Shown here: one piece after another, positions 42,352 to 51,887 of the stretch
Layout: each line of letters opens with the position of its first letter
How positions within the stretch are numbered: the first letter of the stretch is position 1
Assembly: GCA_017550405.1 (NCBI GenBank)
Contig: JAFZPH010000006.1
Coordinates: 124,001 to 188,000, forward strand
DNA from: Bacteroidales bacterium
GTDB taxonomy: Bacteria > Bacteroidota > Bacteroidia > Bacteroidales > P3
Length of the DNA stretch: 64,000 nt
Direction of reading: 5' to 3'
Made by a program: the position numbers and the translations under genes
Notes under the pieces: generated by a model
What the model saw: only the letters and a program-made list of their open reading frames with translations
Databases searched by the model: none
What the model was told of the DNA's origin: nothing

Positions 42352-43296
42352 TCAACCTTGACAATCGATAGGCAGTTTGAACAATTCACCCATTTGAATA
42401 TTGAAAGACTGAGGCTCATAATAAGAATACCCACTTCCTGTATAGAACGTCATCTCTGCAACATATAACTTATTATCAGTATCAAAGAAATCCACCCTGA
42501 CATGAGGAAAGCCTTTCGATAAAACTTTGGCAATTTCCAACATCTCATTTAAATGATGCGGATAAGGCACATCATAATTTGGATGATGCCCCGAGGTAAC
42601 ATCTAACTTATTCCAATTCAGGTCATAGAATGTAAATGATGGTCCAGTGCTCCCAAAACGTTCCATGGCAGCTTCAATACAAAAGGGCTGCCCGTCAAAA
42701 CACATTACCTTGTAGTCATATAACTGATCTTTAACATTTTCAACATACTGTTCAGCAAGTATTTTGGGTGTACATTGGTAATATGCTGAAGCAAAACTAT
42801 TAATTAATGTCCACTTAGGGCGTAACCATTTTGACCATTCGTATTTATTCTTTTTAAAACTAACTTCTGACCTCTTGTGGATTATTTCCACCCATCTACC
42901 TGCATCTTTTACATTTGATTTCAAGCAGAATTCTTCTGGCAAATGATTCCAGTCTTTTTCAAATTCAGTAATATCCGTCCAAACTCCAATAAGTGGAATT
43001 GTATAGCCTTCGCCAAGCTTTTCACTCACGTATTGTTTAAACAAATGTTTATCCACAATTCTATCCAAATGACCATCCCCAGTATAAAACGCCTTGTACC
43101 ATTGTATCTTTTCCGTATAAGTTTTCGGATTCATAATATCGAAACGATATCCAAATTTCTTCTCATAACGATTCATCATTAACTCAACACGTTTCTCTAC
43201 TGGTAAATCACGGTAATCTAACATCCGACTGTATGTAATCCAATCGATTAAAAATTGTTTTATTCCAACATTTTTTATTATTTGCAAGAAATCCAT
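42352..43296 (-). CDS. TupA-like ATP-grasp protein, copy 2
   Basis: The 314-residue protein shows MNPKTYTEKIQWYKAFY, VDKHLFKQYVSEKL, EFCLKSNVKDAGRWVEI (lid Lys), LAEQYVENVKDQLYDYKVMCFDGQPF and VRVDFFDTDNKLYVAEMTFYTGSGY. It differs from copies 1 and 3 in its N-terminal 50 residues and in the lid loop, so the acceptor is probably different. It sits between two ATPgrasp_ST genes with gaps of only about 40-55 bases. Confidence 0.83.
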   Translation of the reverse strand: MDFLQIIKNVGIKQFLIDWITYSRMLDYRDLPVEKRVELMMNRYEKKFGYRFDIMNPKTYTEKIQWYKAFYTGDGHLDRIVDKHLFKQYVSEKLGEGYTIPLIGVWTDITEFEKDWNHLPEEFCLKSNVKDAGRWVEIIHKRSEVSFKKNKYEWSKWLRPKWTLINSFASAYYQCTPKILAEQYVENVKDQLYDYKVMCFDGQPFCIEAAMERFGSTGPSFTFYDLNWNKLDVTSGHHPNYDVPYPHHLNEMLEIAKVLSKGFPHVRVDFFDTDNKLYVAEMTFYTGSGYSYYEPQSFNIQMGELFKLPIDCQG

Positions 43297-43349
43297 TGTA
43301 TTATTATTTAATTCAGATTAATAAATAATGTAAACCTGACATATATTAA

Positions 43350-44513
43350 TTAAGATTTGTAAACAAACTCATCATTTACCTCACGATACGGGAGATACTC
43401 ATCATAGAATTTTCTCATAGGGCCAAACATCACTTGAAAATCAGTTCCACAAGACTCATTACCTTCAATTAATATAGGTCCCTCTTCAGTAATGGCAATA
43501 TCCCAACCAATTAAGTGTATTTCCTTTAATTTTGCATGAAACTCCTTACACAATTGGACTGACTCATTATAAAAAGGTATCAAATACCCTCCAAATACAA
43601 TACCCGTATCAGGATGGGTAGTTGTTTTTGTTCCATGCTTTTTATCATAAAAACCATATTCTGTTAAAGTGCCGTCATTATTCACTCCTATTTTAATTCC
43701 ACCCGCTGAAACATTGTCAGTATGATTACCACCACACCCGACTCGCAATTCCGATCCTACAAGAATCACATCTTCTGAATGAATCGAATGTAGATGATTT
43801 ATTGTAACCACACGTAATGTATTGACAGACTTCTCATGTAAAGCCATTATTTGGGGATGCTGTATCACCTTTCTTTGAAAAAGCAAACTGTGAGTTTCAG
43901 AAACCTTACTAATAATGGACATGAATTCCGACATAGAGGAATTCCTTCCATTTATATATAATTTATCTTCAATAAAATCTACTCCATACACATCCTCACC
44001 TTTTTGTCCATCTATCGGTTTAATAAACACGTGAGGATTTGCTTTCAACAAATCCTCCGTCGAAGTGTATTCCGATTCTGTTATTCTACTGTTCACGATT
44101 TTTGCCAAATCTCTGACGACAGGGAACTTCCAATAGTTTGCATATATTGAGAATAACGACTTATCTCTAAGTATACAGGAATAATTAGCCGGTTCTGCAT
44201 TATCTTGACGATCTCTTCTTATCATATTCAGCCTATCTCTGCGTACCATAAACTGATGATACGAGATATAGTCCCGGTAATTTGTTCCTTTTACATCTAA
44301 TCCAAGAACAAAATAAGTATGATCTATATCTCCATCCTTTAGAATATACGAAATAAATTCCTTGAAAATCTGGAATTTCGATTTATGCTCCTTCTCAGGA
44401 TAAAAACTCTTTTCTCCAATATACATTTTATAATGAAGAAGGAAATAAATCAAACGTGTAGTACGAGGACAAATTCTTGCTAAAAAATCGTAGATTTGCT
44501 TATTATTCTCCAT
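43350..44513 (-). CDS. Sugar-transfer-associated ATP-grasp protein, divergent
   Basis: ATG 44513 (MENNKQIYDFLARICPR) is preferred; an in-frame start at 44588 would overlap the upstream gene. The 387-residue protein is ATPgrasp_ST in its C-terminal two thirds: VFIKPIDGQKGEDVYGV, LFQRKVIQHPQIMALHEKSVNTLRVVTI, VSAGGIKIGV and IGWDIAITEEGPILIEGNESCGTDF. The N-terminal 100 residues differ from the other copies and contain a helical, basic segment. It seems to be an early-branching member rather than a recent duplicate. Confidence 0.82.
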   Translation of the reverse strand: MENNKQIYDFLARICPRTTRLIYFLLHYKMYIGEKSFYPEKEHKSKFQIFKEFISYILKDGDIDHTYFVLGLDVKGTNYRDYISYHQFMVRRDRLNMIRRDRQDNAEPANYSCILRDKSLFSIYANYWKFPVVRDLAKIVNSRITESEYTSTEDLLKANPHVFIKPIDGQKGEDVYGVDFIEDKLYINGRNSSMSEFMSIISKVSETHSLLFQRKVIQHPQIMALHEKSVNTLRVVTINHLHSIHSEDVILVGSELRVGCGGNHTDNVSAGGIKIGVNNDGTLTEYGFYDKKHGTKTTTHPDTGIVFGGYLIPFYNESVQLCKEFHAKLKEIHLIGWDIAITEEGPILIEGNESCGTDFQVMFGPMRKFYDEYLPYREVNDEFVYKS

Positions 44514-44551
44514 AACACAAACAAAAAACAAGGTATGAGCTATTTGATTTG

Positions 44552-45664
44552 TTAGACATGGTATGATACAGTATTTTTCCTGCCCCAAACCTCACTGAAG
44601 ATCCGTTCTGTCAATTCACCATAGCCAGTACCGCATGCAGTCTGACTGGGGCCAGGCCTTCCGTTCCATTCTATCAAAACAGGTTCTCCTTCTTCATCTA
44701 TTGATATATCCCAACCCACCAAATCAAACAATGGAAGAGAATAATGTAGTCGCTTTACCGTTTCCACTGCTTTTTCATAAGATGGAACCGCATATCCCTC
44801 CAAAACAATTCCCGTGTCAGTTTTCTCTATCATATCGTCACCCGCCGAACCGAATGCATATTTCCCTAAAGTACCGTCTGAGCGAATCGCAACACTGATA
44901 CCTCCTGCACTTTGGTTATCAATCACCTGACCCTTTCTACCTATCCTGACAACAGCATACACCAACAACACTTCCATACCCGAACGATAGGTTGCCATTC
45001 GCAACGTATTAACCGATGTGGGATTTAAGGCACTCATCCTTTCGTGTTGCTGCACCGCTTCCTGAATCAAAAAATCTTTCTTGTATTCGTTAAAAACCTC
45101 ATTTAATGATTTCCCATCCCAATCTGTTTTACCATCCTCAATAATATGTAACTTTCGAACACCTGTCCCCATATACGACAATGACGGTTTTATTATTACC
45201 TCTCCCAAATTCTCGCATCGCTCTAATGCATCTTCTTTACTCACAGCACGACCTTCAAAATAATAATAACCGTTTATATTCTTCAGGTAGAAATGAGGGT
45301 GTTTAACACTCGGCAGTAGCACGTCATCTAAATTCTTATCAGAGTATGCATCATAGAGATCCATTCTATTCAATCTGCCAATCAACTCCGATTGGAAGAA
45401 AGCCATTGGAATATAGTCCTTAGTATAAATGCCGGTTCTGGAATAAAAATATTCATGATCAAGCGTGGATATTTTCATCCCTGTCATACGCTTATAATAT
45501 TCTACTATCTCATTTCCCTGAGCATTAGTAAGATGTCTTCTGGTGTTCAATTTCGACAATCGTTCCTTCAGCTCTTTACGCTTGTCTTTCTTATAGCGAT
45601 TATAAGCGTATCTACGTTGTATATGATTCATCCAGCGAAAGAATCTAACAATAACCTTATCCAT
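44552..45664 (-). CDS. Sugar-transfer-associated ATP-grasp protein, type B copy 1
   Basis: The 370-residue protein has the full set of family motifs: LDHEYFYSRTGIYTKDYIP, KNINGYYYFEG, VIIKPSLSYMGTGVRKL, LIQEAVQQHERMSALNPTSVNTLRMATY, VIDNQSAGGISVAI and VGWDISIDEEGEPVLIEWNGRPGPSQ. It resembles most closely the adjacent pseudogene (45767-46903) and the gene at 60134, sharing the signature AYSDKNL. The basic N terminus (RRYAYNRYKKDKRKELKERL) is typical of the group. Confidence 0.85.
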   Translation of the reverse strand: MDKVIVRFFRWMNHIQRRYAYNRYKKDKRKELKERLSKLNTRRHLTNAQGNEIVEYYKRMTGMKISTLDHEYFYSRTGIYTKDYIPMAFFQSELIGRLNRMDLYDAYSDKNLDDVLLPSVKHPHFYLKNINGYYYFEGRAVSKEDALERCENLGEVIIKPSLSYMGTGVRKLHIIEDGKTDWDGKSLNEVFNEYKKDFLIQEAVQQHERMSALNPTSVNTLRMATYRSGMEVLLVYAVVRIGRKGQVIDNQSAGGISVAIRSDGTLGKYAFGSAGDDMIEKTDTGIVLEGYAVPSYEKAVETVKRLHYSLPLFDLVGWDISIDEEGEPVLIEWNGRPGPSQTACGTGYGELTERIFSEVWGRKNTVSYHV

Positions 45665-45766
45665 TTTTACATTAATTTAAGGATGTATCGCCAAACCATT
45701 AAACCCCAAAAAGAGTTTCCCCCTTCTATCAATCAAATCTCATCCATATTATGACATAAAAAAACT

Positions 45767-46903
45767 TTACAGCTTTTTCGTTATCAATTTGAACAATGTC
45801 TCAACATTCACTGGCTCCAGCATTCTATATGTTGGATCTCCCGAACGAGAATTAGGTCTTCTCATTGCCTCCCTCACAATCTCTTCTGTGTACTCTCCAA
45901 ACGCTGGACCTACTGCCGATTGACTTAGTTCTGGAGTAGTATTCCATTCCAACATTTCAGGTTCACCATCTTCATCTATACATATATCCCATCCAACCAA
46001 ATCTTGAAATGGTAGATTCAAATGATTTTCCTTTACCATTTCCAATGCTTTTTCGAATGAAGGTACCTTATAACCTTCCAATTTAACACCAGAATCCGTA
46101 ATTTCTATTTTATCCTGTCCTGGGGCTCCATATGCATATTTGCACAGCGAACCATCATTATTGACTTTTGTACTTATACCTCCTGCCGACTCATTATCTA
46201 TAGTCTGACCTTCTCTTCCAATCCTAATTGCGGCATAAAGAACAACCACTTCCATTCCTCTCCGGTAAGTCACAATCCTTAACGTATTAATTGAATCTGG
46301 ATTCAAGGCACTCATATCAGGATGTTGTCTCACTATATCTTGAATCAAATAATTCTTCTTATACTTCAACAACAAATCCTTTAGTTTTGTACCTTCTTGA
46401 TCTACTATACCGTTTTTGACCAGCATTTTCTTTACACCTCTTCCATGTGAAGAGAGTGTCGGTTTGATTATTACCTCACCCATATTGGCACCTAAACGAG
46501 TCGCTTCCTCTATACTAACAGGCTTATTTTCATAATAAAAATAGCCATTCCTATTTTTAAGATAAGTATGAGGCTGCTTCATGTTTGGCAACACTATATC
46601 ATTCAAATTTTTATCAGAGAATGGAACACACCAAGGCAACTGATTCAGGCGACCCGTCAATTCCAACCGGTACAAACTTGTTGGAATATACTTCACTGAA
46701 AATAATCCTGTTCGTGCGTAAAAATATCAATGCCAATCCGTCGGAACCTTATTACCCACCAATGGCACATAAAAGTCCTGGATCTCCTGTTCCTGGACCT
46801 TCGTCAATTCTACTTTATGTTCTAACTTTTGATAACTATCATTGACTTGCTTCAAGTATTTCGCAACGAATAGGCTGCTTTGTATTTTTGTTTTAAGTCC
46901 CAT
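45767..46903 (-). pseudogene. ATPgrasp_ST type B gene disrupted by one in-frame stop
   Basis: From ATG 46903 (MGLKTKIQSSLFVAKYLK) one frame runs to 45767 and encodes a full-length type B protein, except for a TGA at 46727-46729. It falls in TDWH-stop-YFYARTGLFSVKYIP, where the paralogues have an Arg, Lys or Glu (WHRYFY, WHKYFF, WHEYFY); a CGA-to-TGA change would explain it. All downstream motifs (VIIKPTLSSHGRGVKKM, NPDSINTLRIVTY, VGWDICIDEDGEPEMLEWN) are intact. It is probably a recent loss. Reinitiation at ATG 46696 would miss the first fifth of the protein. Confidence 0.85.
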
Positions 46904-46922
46904 TTTGATATTTGTTTTAATA

Positions 46923-48064
46923 CTATATTTTTCCAAGCAAAAATCTCAACATCTGAGCTCTTCTCAAATCATTCCTGAATAGGTACAACAAGTCTTTATT
47001 GTTCGACACGGCACCTGCGTTTTTATTTTTCCCAAATATACATTTTTTTAAAGCCTTTAATGCTTACTTTACAGATTTGGGTTGGAACATTGCGCTCATT
47101 TGGCTCAAATAAGAATCTACCTGCTTGTGGATAATTGGGGTTATATATTCATTATACGCCTGCTCATTAGTCAACAAACCACAAACATATTCATTATGTC
47201 GAACAGACTCTTGACTATGGTCTATCTCAAGAGCGATATTGTCAACATTGCGTGTATTGATTACTTCCCATGATAATTTGTGGTTCTCAATGCTCAAAAC
47301 CACACACCGCCACTCATACCAATGTGGCCGGTTTGTTTCCCGATACAATGTGTCCTTTTTTACTATTGAAAAAGAAATTCCCTAAACTGTAAAATATTGG
47401 TCTCCCTTTATATTCTTCCCATCCCTGTGGACAATGAAGATGAGCACCAAAAATACCGTCAGCTCCATAGTCAATGAAATCCCTATATCTAGCAATGGTT
47501 TCCGGCATAGGTGCATCAACATACTCAATACCGTCATGGGGTAACACAAACAAATAATCCAATTACTTTTTGGCATCAATAATGATATGATTCACCTAAA
47601 GATCATTGAGATAGGCTCAGCTCAATCCCTCACGCTTTTCTGTATCTTGCAACGGCCATGTATATACAGCAAAAGAGAAGGCCAAAAAACCGATTTTCAT
47701 TCCATTGATCTCAATTTCTTTTACTTGATAAGCTTCTTCATATGTTCCCGCTCCATAAGAAGATTCACCCAAAGCCGCTTTTGTCTTCTTAAACCCAGCC
47801 TCACCCCAATCGAAAGCATGGTTGTTTGCTATTGAAAACAAATCGAAACCAAGATTGCGAAGGAACTGAGGCGTATCATCATTTTGAAAGAATCTTTCTT
47901 CCTTCCTTTTTGGCAACTCTATCTCATGTTTTAAAGGAACCTCAAAATTAACAATACGACAATCGCACGATGCCAACAACGTCTTTAACTCTTCTGAGAT
48001 GGCAATTAACGAAGTTGGCGGTTTAGAGCAATAATTTCCTGGAAAAAAACTTAATTGAATTCAT
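46923..48064 (-). pseudogene. Decayed CapA-like gene
   Basis: The minus strand from ATG 48064 to TAG 46923 aligns end to end with the intact CapA-like gene at 62336 (383 residues). Conserved pieces include CRIVNFEVPLK, SIANNHAFDWGEAGF, FVLPHDGIEYV, HCPQGWEEYKGRPIFYSLGN and a C-terminal RNDLRR. It is broken by a frameshift at a run of seven bases (48043-48049), stops TGA 47617, TAG 47596 and TAA 47563, a second frameshift at a run of six (47356-47361), and TAA 47064. The start overlaps the stop of the opine dehydrogenase gene (ATGA), as in a former operon. Confidence 0.85.
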
Positions 48065-49143
48065 GAAATCACATTGATTACTTCATGAAGTGTAACCTCT
48101 TCTTTCTGTAACAAATATTGTATACTACGCGACTGGCTCTTGAAGTCTTCTCCAAGCAAAGCACCACCTAATGTCATGATTGATTCTGCAATTGAGGTAT
48201 CCACGCCTGCCACTTTTCCCAAAGAGACAAAGAGTCCCAGCCCCATAGGCACATCCTCTAACAGGTAACGATGACGAAGGAACATGGGTCCTTTATTGGA
48301 GGAGTCTGCAAAGGAACGGAAAGAGGTCATGGCATCAACGGTCAAATCCTCTTCATTACGCCATTTGGCAGCCTCAAAGTAATCCAAAGGCTCACATCCG
48401 TACGCCTTCAGCACTTCGTTTTTCTGCTTGTCAAATGCATTGATTACTCTGACAATCGAGTCAGTAAATGCCTCTCTATACATCCAGAACTCTCCTTTAC
48501 TATATTCGATACGCGAAGCAGAGAAAGTCATGCCTATAGTATGGACTATCATATTGGGGTTATGCAATGCCGACTCAAGAATGTTCTGACGAAGATAGTG
48601 TGTATTGTCAAACAATTTTGAAAATTTGTCCAACACATACTGACTTTTTGCCGTAGGCAGGACAGAGATAGCATTACGGGGATTGTAGAAAGTAATCTTT
48701 ACGTAGTCGTTATTCATCACACGGCCATTGTACGCAGTAGTTTCCCACTCGCTATAGATTACATCAGCTTTCACATATTTCTTGAAGATTAGGCTGCCCA
48801 TATAACCAGGACACATGGCTATAATCTGTCCATCATGCGCAAACGGTGCGATCAACTTGGCAACTGACTCATGCTGTAGTGTGGTAGTCATCACTAATAC
48901 TATTTCAGCGAAGTCCATTGCCGCTTTGGCATCACGAGTGATAAGTTCCGGTTTGACAAAGAAGTCTTTTCCACGATTGGTCAAATCGTGTACCCTGTAT
49001 CCCCCTTCAGCAACAATTTTGTCGAAGTATTCGCTATTCGTTTGAGAAGTCTTCAAAATACAGATTTGGTTACCTTCTTTCTCGTATATTTTGGCTGCAT
49101 GTATTAAACCTGCATTGCCACAACCAACAATTGTAATTTTCAT
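48061..49143 (-). CDS. Octopine/nopaline-type opine dehydrogenase
   Basis: The 360-residue protein has an N-terminal Rossmann domain (MKITIVGCGNAGLIHAAKI) and the opine dehydrogenase helical domain. In the latter, ALHNPNMIVHTIGMTFSASRIEY carries the HNPN motif with the catalytic His, followed by GEFWMYREAFTDSIVRVI. Such enzymes join the amino group of an amino acid to the keto group of a 2-oxo acid with NAD(P)H, making N-(1-carboxyethyl)-type amino acids. Its place between the flippase and ATP-grasp genes suggests that the opine is a substituent of the polysaccharide. Opines such as N-(1-carboxyethyl)-lysine are known from some O antigens. Confidence 0.82.
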   Translation of the reverse strand: MKITIVGCGNAGLIHAAKIYEKEGNQICILKTSQTNSEYFDKIVAEGGYRVHDLTNRGKDFFVKPELITRDAKAAMDFAEIVLVMTTTLQHESVAKLIAPFAHDGQIIAMCPGYMGSLIFKKYVKADVIYSEWETTAYNGRVMNNDYVKITFYNPRNAISVLPTAKSQYVLDKFSKLFDNTHYLRQNILESALHNPNMIVHTIGMTFSASRIEYSKGEFWMYREAFTDSIVRVINAFDKQKNEVLKAYGCEPLDYFEAAKWRNEEDLTVDAMTSFRSFADSSNKGPMFLRHRYLLEDVPMGLGLFVSLGKVAGVDTSIAESIMTLGGALLGEDFKSQSRSIQYLLQKEEVTLHEVINVIS

Positions 49144-49151
49144 GATATTAT

Positions 49152-50621
49152 TTATTTGTTCTTTTTTTCCCAGAAACGGAATTTCGTTGGAATAATACTA
49201 AGCGTATATGTGTAAGCCTCTGGTTTGAATATTAAAGACCAACCCATATAAATAACTAAATATATTATCAGCACGATTGCACCTTTAAGATACATCCCAA
49301 ATCCCAAAAAATGACCAATTATAAAACTAACGATTGCTGCTAACGTTGATGCAATGGCCACAGGCATCAAATCCCTCAATTGACTAAACCACTTATAACC
49401 AATATACTTTGACACCAATCCTACATGTACAAAATATGCAAACCAACTATTAATTATCACACCAACTAAAAGTCCCTTCATTCCAAACAGCAATAAACCA
49501 ATAACCACTGAACCGAGACCCACTACTCTTTTTATAATTGTCCATTTAAACATTATCCCACTTTTCCCAATGGCTGCTATAGGTTGAAGATTGACAGAAT
49601 GCAGACAACTGGGCAACCCTGCTATACATAATGCCTGAAAATAGGGAATACTATTAACCCATCTGTCAGAATATAGCAATATAAAAATTGGTTCGGCAAG
49701 CAAAATCAAAATAAACATCATGGGGAAAGAAATATATGACAGAGTCATTATCAAACGACGAATGATATTAATCATTGCCTGCTTATTATCCTGCACTGAT
49801 GCATATAAAGGAAATGTCACTTGGGTCATTATTGAAGAAATGCTATGAGATGCCATGGACTCTGTTCCATGAGCCTTAGCATAATATCCCATAGTGGATG
49901 GATTATAAATCTTACCTATTAACAAACCCTGTATCTGATTTGAAAAAGAATTAATCAAATGGGTCAAAAACATATAAAAGCCAAAGCCAAATAACTCCTT
50001 AAATGACCTCCAAGAAAACGCCAAAATAGGACGCCATCTAACATAAAACCAAAAAAACAATGCGGGTACAGCAGCCAACAAGAGATTCTGCGTAACCAAA
50101 GCCCACACACCAAAACCCTTATATGCCAAAAATAATGTAATAATCAAAGATACTATAGATGTAGTAATTGAAATGATAGAAAGGATTTTGAAATTCAGAT
50201 TCTTCTTCAATTGATTCCTTTGAACAAGGTTAAAAGCATAAATGAACAATAATAAACCTTGTACTCGTAAAACATCAGACAGTATCGGGATATCATAAAA
50301 TCTTGCAATGGCTGGAGCACAGAAAAAAAGAACACAATAAAGAAATCCTGCCATCCCTAGATTCCAAAAGAATATAGTTGAATAATCCTCTTGAGTGGGA
50401 TTTTTTTTCTGTATCAACGCAGAACCAAACCCACCATCAATAAAGGCCTCTGCCAACACCATAAAGATACCCAACATTCCAATGCAACCATAATCAAACG
50501 GTGTAAGCAATCTGGCAAGAACTATACCCGAAACAAAGTTCACTGCCATTTTTGAATACTTCTGAATGGCAGTCCACACCATACTGGACGCAGCTTTCTG
50601 CTTCAAATTATTTTTAGCCAT
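49152..50621 (-). CDS. Wzx-type polysaccharide flippase (MOP superfamily, WzxC-like)
   Basis: The 489-residue protein begins MAKNNLKQKAASSMVWTAIQKYSKM and shows LARLLTPFDYGCIGMLGIF, the typical start of PST/WzxC-type exporters. About 12-14 membrane helices follow and the C terminus is basic (KFRFWEKKNK). It moves the lipid-linked repeat unit across the inner membrane. It follows the FrhB-like gene after about 110 bases. A run of eight A on the coding strand (50401-50408) encodes QKKNP. Confidence 0.88.
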   Translation of the reverse strand: MAKNNLKQKAASSMVWTAIQKYSKMAVNFVSGIVLARLLTPFDYGCIGMLGIFMVLAEAFIDGGFGSALIQKKNPTQEDYSTIFFWNLGMAGFLYCVLFFCAPAIARFYDIPILSDVLRVQGLLLFIYAFNLVQRNQLKKNLNFKILSIISITTSIVSLIITLFLAYKGFGVWALVTQNLLLAAVPALFFWFYVRWRPILAFSWRSFKELFGFGFYMFLTHLINSFSNQIQGLLIGKIYNPSTMGYYAKAHGTESMASHSISSIMTQVTFPLYASVQDNKQAMINIIRRLIMTLSYISFPMMFILILLAEPIFILLYSDRWVNSIPYFQALCIAGLPSCLHSVNLQPIAAIGKSGIMFKWTIIKRVVGLGSVVIGLLLFGMKGLLVGVIINSWFAYFVHVGLVSKYIGYKWFSQLRDLMPVAIASTLAAIVSFIIGHFLGFGMYLKGAIVLIIYLVIYMGWSLIFKPEAYTYTLSIIPTKFRFWEKKNK

Positions 50622-50732
50622 TATTTATTTACCTTCAACAGAATTATTCATTATAGAAAAAACGGATTCTTCCGACCAACTAATACCATCTTCACAAGCG
50701 AAAGCATTGAAAAGAACCGTTTTTTAGAACAA

Positions 50733-51887
50733 CTACATTTTTTTTATTATCTTCTTAACCTCAAAACGCATTTGCTTAAGAACTGAATTATCAAAATATT
50801 TGTGTACCAATCCAGAATATCCATCACCTTGATATTTTTTCCAAAAAGCATCTTTGCTTAACTTTGTTGATGTAGATTTAATTTGGATATTCTTTTTAAT
50901 TTTATCAACTTCTACCTCGTATATTTCTGCCAATTGAGCACTATCTTCAATCAATCTTTGCCCTTTGTCGCTATGCACTATCACCAATGATACTCCTTTG
51001 TTTTTTTTCTTCTTGGCAATTTTATTATATCCCCAAAAGTCACCAATTGTAATATCGCTATAACGATGATAACTACGATAGACACAGTTAAAACATGAAG
51101 GCCTTAATGAAACACTGTTCACAAAGAAACTATAATAAGCCTGATTTATCCATTTGGCTTTCTCTCTATTATTGGACAACCTTACAGCATTTGTATACGA
51201 ATCCCACCCGAATTTTTTTTCACGGAAACTATACCCAACTATTTTCTTACCATAGTATTTCTCTAAATAAGAAATGTGTTCTTTGAAAAGATTATTATTG
51301 GGGACACCATGGCATAATAGATCCACCACAATAAGATTATCGTATTCTTGTCCAAGAAATGACCTTAGTGCAGCACATTGGCATGGAGTGCCAGAAAACA
51401 ATACTTTTTCACCTTTCACTAATAAATCTTTAATGGGATGGAATATCTCATGTATATCACTTTGGACATATTTAGATCCCCTCATTCTATCCCTATAACC
51501 TGGATCATTTGTTATAACATGGTGAACAGTAAAATCATCCTCCATTACCGAACCAACAACAAATCCAGACTCTCTCAATACCACATCCGACAAAGCGGAA
51601 AAAGCCCCTCCTGAGGTACTTTTCCCCAACACCTTCTTATCACCAAATATCAGTGCATACGCCTTCTTATTATTCGACGGTTCTTTATGTTCCTTTTTGA
51701 AATCACAGGTTCTTAAACACAACCCACAATTGATACATTTTGAATCATCAATAGTCGGAACTATAAATCCCCTCTCGTTTACTGTTTTCGAGATGGCGTT
51801 ATTGGGGCAAACAGCCATACAGGCCAAACATCCACAACAGTTAACTTCATCAGTAGTATCTATTCTATTAATAGTATTGGTAACCAT
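50733..51887 (-). CDS. FrhB/FdhB-like iron-sulphur protein of polysaccharide loci
   Basis: ATG 51887 (MVTNTINRIDTTDEVNCCG) is chosen; an earlier in-frame codon overlaps more of the polymerase gene. The 384-residue protein starts with two 4Fe-4S motifs (CCGCLACMAVCPNN and CINCGLCLRTCDF). The family then shows GGAFSALSDVVL, SGTPCQCAALRSFL, CHGVPNN and DITIGDFWGY. It is related to the F420-reducing hydrogenase beta subunit. In Bacteroidota it often accompanies a pyruvyl transferase gene, as here (two genes upstream), but the redox reaction is unknown. Confidence 0.85.
   Translation of the reverse strand: MVTNTINRIDTTDEVNCCGCLACMAVCPNNAISKTVNERGFIVPTIDDSKCINCGLCLRTCDFKKEHKEPSNNKKAYALIFGDKKVLGKSTSGGAFSALSDVVLRESGFVVGSVMEDDFTVHHVITNDPGYRDRMRGSKYVQSDIHEIFHPIKDLLVKGEKVLFSGTPCQCAALRSFLGQEYDNLIVVDLLCHGVPNNNLFKEHISYLEKYYGKKIVGYSFREKKFGWDSYTNAVRLSNNREKAKWINQAYYSFFVNSVSLRPSCFNCVYRSYHRYSDITIGDFWGYNKIAKKKKNKGVSLVIVHSDKGQRLIEDSAQLAEIYEVEVDKIKKNIQIKSTSTKLSKDAFWKKYQGDGYSGLVHKYFDNSVLKQMRFEVKKIIKKM

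Noticed and set aside
46727-46729. Programmed TGA readthrough or selenocysteine
   Set aside because: The aligned residue in paralogues is Arg, Lys or Glu, not Cys, and I see no SECIS-like hairpin directly after the codon.
47064-47979. Three separate small genes of 94, 82 and 120 codons
   Set aside because: Together they align in order with one CapA-like protein, so they are fragments of a decayed gene.
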